DNA of 5,240 nt. Origin: Anaerolineae bacterium (GTDB taxonomy: Bacteria; Chloroflexota; Anaerolineae; DUEN01). The DNA lies in contig JAGHDS010000007.1 of the NCBI GenBank assembly GCA_021159845.1, positions 1 through 5,240 on the forward strand. The letters are read 5' to 3'. Shown one piece after another: positions 3,196-5,240 of the stretch. Positions within the stretch are counted from its first letter, which is position 1, and each line of letters opens with the position of its first letter. The translations under genes were made by a program, and so were the position numbers. The notes under the pieces were generated by a model. That model did no database searches, had not been told where the DNA came from, and saw only the letters and a program-made list of their open reading frames with translations.

Positions 3196-5240
3196 TCACT
3201 TTCGCTCTACCCTACGACGTCTGTCGCGTGTTTGCCTCTCCTGCTCCCGCGAGTAGCCCGGGCGGGGCTGAGCCAACATTTTGGCGATGGGACGCAATCC
3301 CATCCACCACTGCTGTTTGGGGCGCCGATACGTCATATCGATCATACGGAGCACATCCTCCAGCTCCGTGAACACGATGTCGCTGCCCACTAAGCCAAGA
3401 CATGCAGCGGCTGGCTCTTTTGCTCCTATCTTCTCGATCAGGTACTCCATGCCGTGGACAGCCAGCCGGGTCGCCAGAATCCGATCGAACGGGCTGGGAT
3501 CGCCGCCTTGCTGGAGATGTCCCAGTATCGCCTGGCGTACCTCGAACAGGTCGCCACCCTCCTCTTCAAACAAGGCACGAATGAAATCCGTCGTGTAGAG
3601 CGGGTTGGCCATCTCATTGCGAATCATCAGTCCCAGGCGTTTACCCTCTTTGAACCCGGAGACGAGGAGGTCGAGATCGCGTTCCAGATCCCGCAAGGTG
3701 ATTCCCTCCTCGTGCAAATAGACACGCTCCGCGCCTGTAGCCAGCGCGCTCATCAGCGCCAGGTATCCGCAGTAACGCCCCATGACCTCAACGACGAAAC
3801 AGCGGCGTGTGGCGACAGCCGACTGCTTAATCTTATCCACGACGTCGATGATGTTATTCAAGGCCGTGTCCGCGCCTATGCTGAGCTCAGACCCCGGCAG
3901 GTTGTTGTCGATGCTGGCTGGGATGCAGAGGGTGGGAATATTGAACGAGGGGAAGTTTCCCCGTTCCTGGTAGAGGCGTAGAGCAGCCTCATAGCCATTC
4001 CAGCCGCCGATCACCAACAACCCCTCGATGTGTAAATCCTCGATGTTTCGAGCAATGGCATAAAGGTCACTTCCGGCTGGAACTTTGCGTGTGGTGCCTA
4101 GCTCTGATCCTCCTCTGGAGACCCACCCGCTGACGCTCATCCATTGTAGCTCTTCGATGGAACCGTCAATCAGGCCCTGGAATCCGTTGTGGACGCCGAA
4201 CACCCTGTGCCCCATATCCAGGCTGGTGCGCACAGCAGCGCGCACAGCGGCGTTCATCCCCGCAGCGGGGGCACCCGCGGTGAGCACGGCGATTCGGAAC
4301 CGGCGTCGACCGGGTTTATGCGGATGGGGCACGGCTCGCACCATCGTGCGCAGCGTCTGAAACGCGTCTTGGAACCCCCTCCCGCGCAATCTCATAGCTT
4401 CCGCGTAATCGCCAGCCTTCATAGCGTCGTTGACCGCGTGGGTCTGCCGGACGCATTCCATCAAGGGGGACTTCGTAATTCGATTACCGCGAATGCCGAT
4501 CAGGTAAGCTGGACTGTCTGGGGTGGCGGATAGGAGCTCATCCACCGCGGCGACGCCCAGCAACGTGCTCAGGTTGCGATCGAAGGCGCTGGGGGAGCCA
4601 CCACGCTGCACATGACCAAGGATCGTGACACGGGCTTCCTCGCCCAGCCGCTCCTCTAACACCTGTCGTACGTACTCGGAGGAGATGGGGTTACCGTGCT
4701 GATCCTGAGCGCCTTCGGCCACGATCACGATGCTATCTCGACGGCCGGCCTCCCGGCCCGCCTTCAGCACCTCGCACATCTTACTTTCCCAGTCCTCGAT
4801 ATCCGGCGGGCTCTCTGGGATCAACACCCAATCAGCGCCGGTGGCCAGGGCTCCCATCAACGCCAGGTAGCCGCAGCGCCGGCCCATCACCTCGATCACG
4901 AAAGTGCGTTGGTGGCTGGCCGCCGTGCTCCCGATAGCATCCACCGCCGCTGTGATCCGGTGCAACGCGGTGTCAGCGCCAATCGTCATCTCTGTCCCGA
5001 TCATATCGTTGTCGATGGAACCAACCAGGCCCACGATGAACAGGTGCGGGTGCTGGTCCGCTATCTCGGGAGGGATCTCACCTGCTTGAGCCAGCTCCTT
5101 GACCAGATCGGGCCATTCCTGACGCAGGATGTCGGCCCCGGTCAGGCTTCCGTCGCCGCCGATCACGACCAGGTGGTCAATGTTATGCTCCAGGAGGTTG
5201 CGAACGGCTCTACGGCGGCCATCGTGCGTTCGGAAATCCA
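3196..5240 (-). CDS. pfkA: Double-length ATP-dependent 6-phosphofructokinase, eukaryotic-type, N-terminus cut by window edge
   Basis: The frame is open from 5238 to the TGA at 3198-3196, giving 680 visible residues numbered from the edge. An M-like start at 5166 would fall inside the ATP site, so the gene continues past the edge; about 90 residues are probably missing. The enzyme phosphorylates fructose 6-phosphate to fructose 1,6-bisphosphate. Two PFK units lie in tandem. The N-half has DFRTHDGRRRA (1-11), ATP-type GGDGS (27-31), LVGSIDND (71-78) with the catalytic Asp, SHQRTFVIEVMGRRCGYLAL (108-127) and LGHVQRGGSPSAFDR (207-221). The C-half has GAPAAGMNAAVR (322-333), GGWNG (411-415) where GGDGS would be, PASIDNN (440-446), EVMGRYCGYLAL (484-495) and LGHLQQGGDPSPFDR (572-586). 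It closes with RRPKQQWWMGLRPI (638-651) and a basic tail. The layout and closing motif match animal and fungal enzymes; typical bacterial PFKs are single units of about 320-360 residues. In the human enzyme the C-half is allosteric; that role here is inference. It is the first visible gene of the operon. Confidence 0.95.
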   Translation of the reverse strand, partial: DFRTHDGRRRAVRNLLEHNIDHLVVIGGDGSLTGADILRQEWPDLVKELAQAGEIPPEIADQHPHLFIVGLVGSIDNDMIGTEMTIGADTALHRITAAVDAIGSTAASHQRTFVIEVMGRRCGYLALMGALATGADWVLIPESPPDIEDWESKMCEVLKAGREAGRRDSIVIVAEGAQDQHGNPISSEYVRQVLEERLGEEARVTILGHVQRGGSPSAFDRNLSTLLGVAAVDELLSATPDSPAYLIGIRGNRITKSPLMECVRQTHAVNDAMKAGDYAEAMRLRGRGFQDAFQTLRTMVRAVPHPHKPGRRRFRIAVLTAGAPAAGMNAAVRAAVRTSLDMGHRVFGVHNGFQGLIDGSIEELQWMSVSGWVSRGGSELGTTRKVPAGSDLYAIARNIEDLHIEGLLVIGGWNGYEAALRLYQERGNFPSFNIPTLCIPASIDNNLPGSELSIGADTALNNIIDVVDKIKQSAVATRRCFVVEVMGRYCGYLALMSALATGAERVYLHEEGITLRDLERDLDLLVSGFKEGKRLGLMIRNEMANPLYTTDFIRALFEEEGGDLFEVRQAILGHLQQGGDPSPFDRILATRLAVHGMEYLIEKIGAKEPAAACLGLVGSDIVFTELEDVLRMIDMTYRRPKQQWWMGLRPIAKMLAQPRPGYSREQERQTRDRRRRVERK

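Noticed and set aside
2606..3256. Plus-strand open frame of 216 codons opposite the tag-like gene
   Set aside because: The minus strand has clear family homology and strong ribosome binding sites here. The plus-strand protein resembles nothing I recognise and spans three minus-strand genes.
1..5240. CRISPR array, phage defence system, integrase or attachment site, including at the tRNA 3' end
   Set aside because: There are no spaced direct repeats and no recombinase or nuclease genes. I found no repeat of the tRNA 3' end elsewhere in the window to suggest integration.

Overview
The window is ordinary high-G+C bacterial DNA. It has strong Shine-Dalgarno sites, GTG starts, tightly packed same-strand genes, a tRNA with its own promoter and terminator, and an intergenic palindrome. 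The combination would fit a Chloroflexota-type bacterium, but that placement is inference; nothing here fixes the taxon.

Right-hand two thirds (1652-5240, minus strand): three genes lie head to tail and look like one operon. First is a double-length ATP-dependent 6-phosphofructokinase whose 5' end lies beyond base 5240. Next is a short protein of the DNA-3-methyladenine glycosylase I (Tag) superfamily. Last is an NAD(P)-dependent glycerol-3-phosphate dehydrogenase (gpsA). The gaps are 29 nt (from the phosphofructokinase stop to the preferred tag start) and 15 nt, each holding a strong ribosome binding site. Phosphofructokinase and GpsA are linked through triose phosphate: fructose 1,6-bisphosphate gives DHAP, which GpsA reduces to the glycerol 3-phosphate used for membrane lipids. 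The repair-type gene between them is the odd member.

Middle (1006-1651): a tRNA-Ser(CGA) gene on the plus strand has an extended -10 promoter almost touching its 5' end and a clear intrinsic terminator. It is convergent with the gpsA operon. A perfect 17-bp palindrome with a 4-nt loop lies about 110 bp upstream of the tRNA. A set of nested inverted repeats lies just past the gpsA stop.

Left (1-1005, minus strand): the N-terminal 335 codons of a GT4-type (GT-B fold) glycosyltransferase, open through the left edge. It starts at a GTG with a good ribosome binding site and a plausible sigma-70-type promoter.

The most noteworthy item is the phosphofructokinase. It has the tandem-duplicated architecture and many signature motifs of animal and fungal enzymes, yet sits in a bacterial operon. 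Its C-terminal half keeps a catalytic-type SIDNN motif that is degenerate in the human enzyme.
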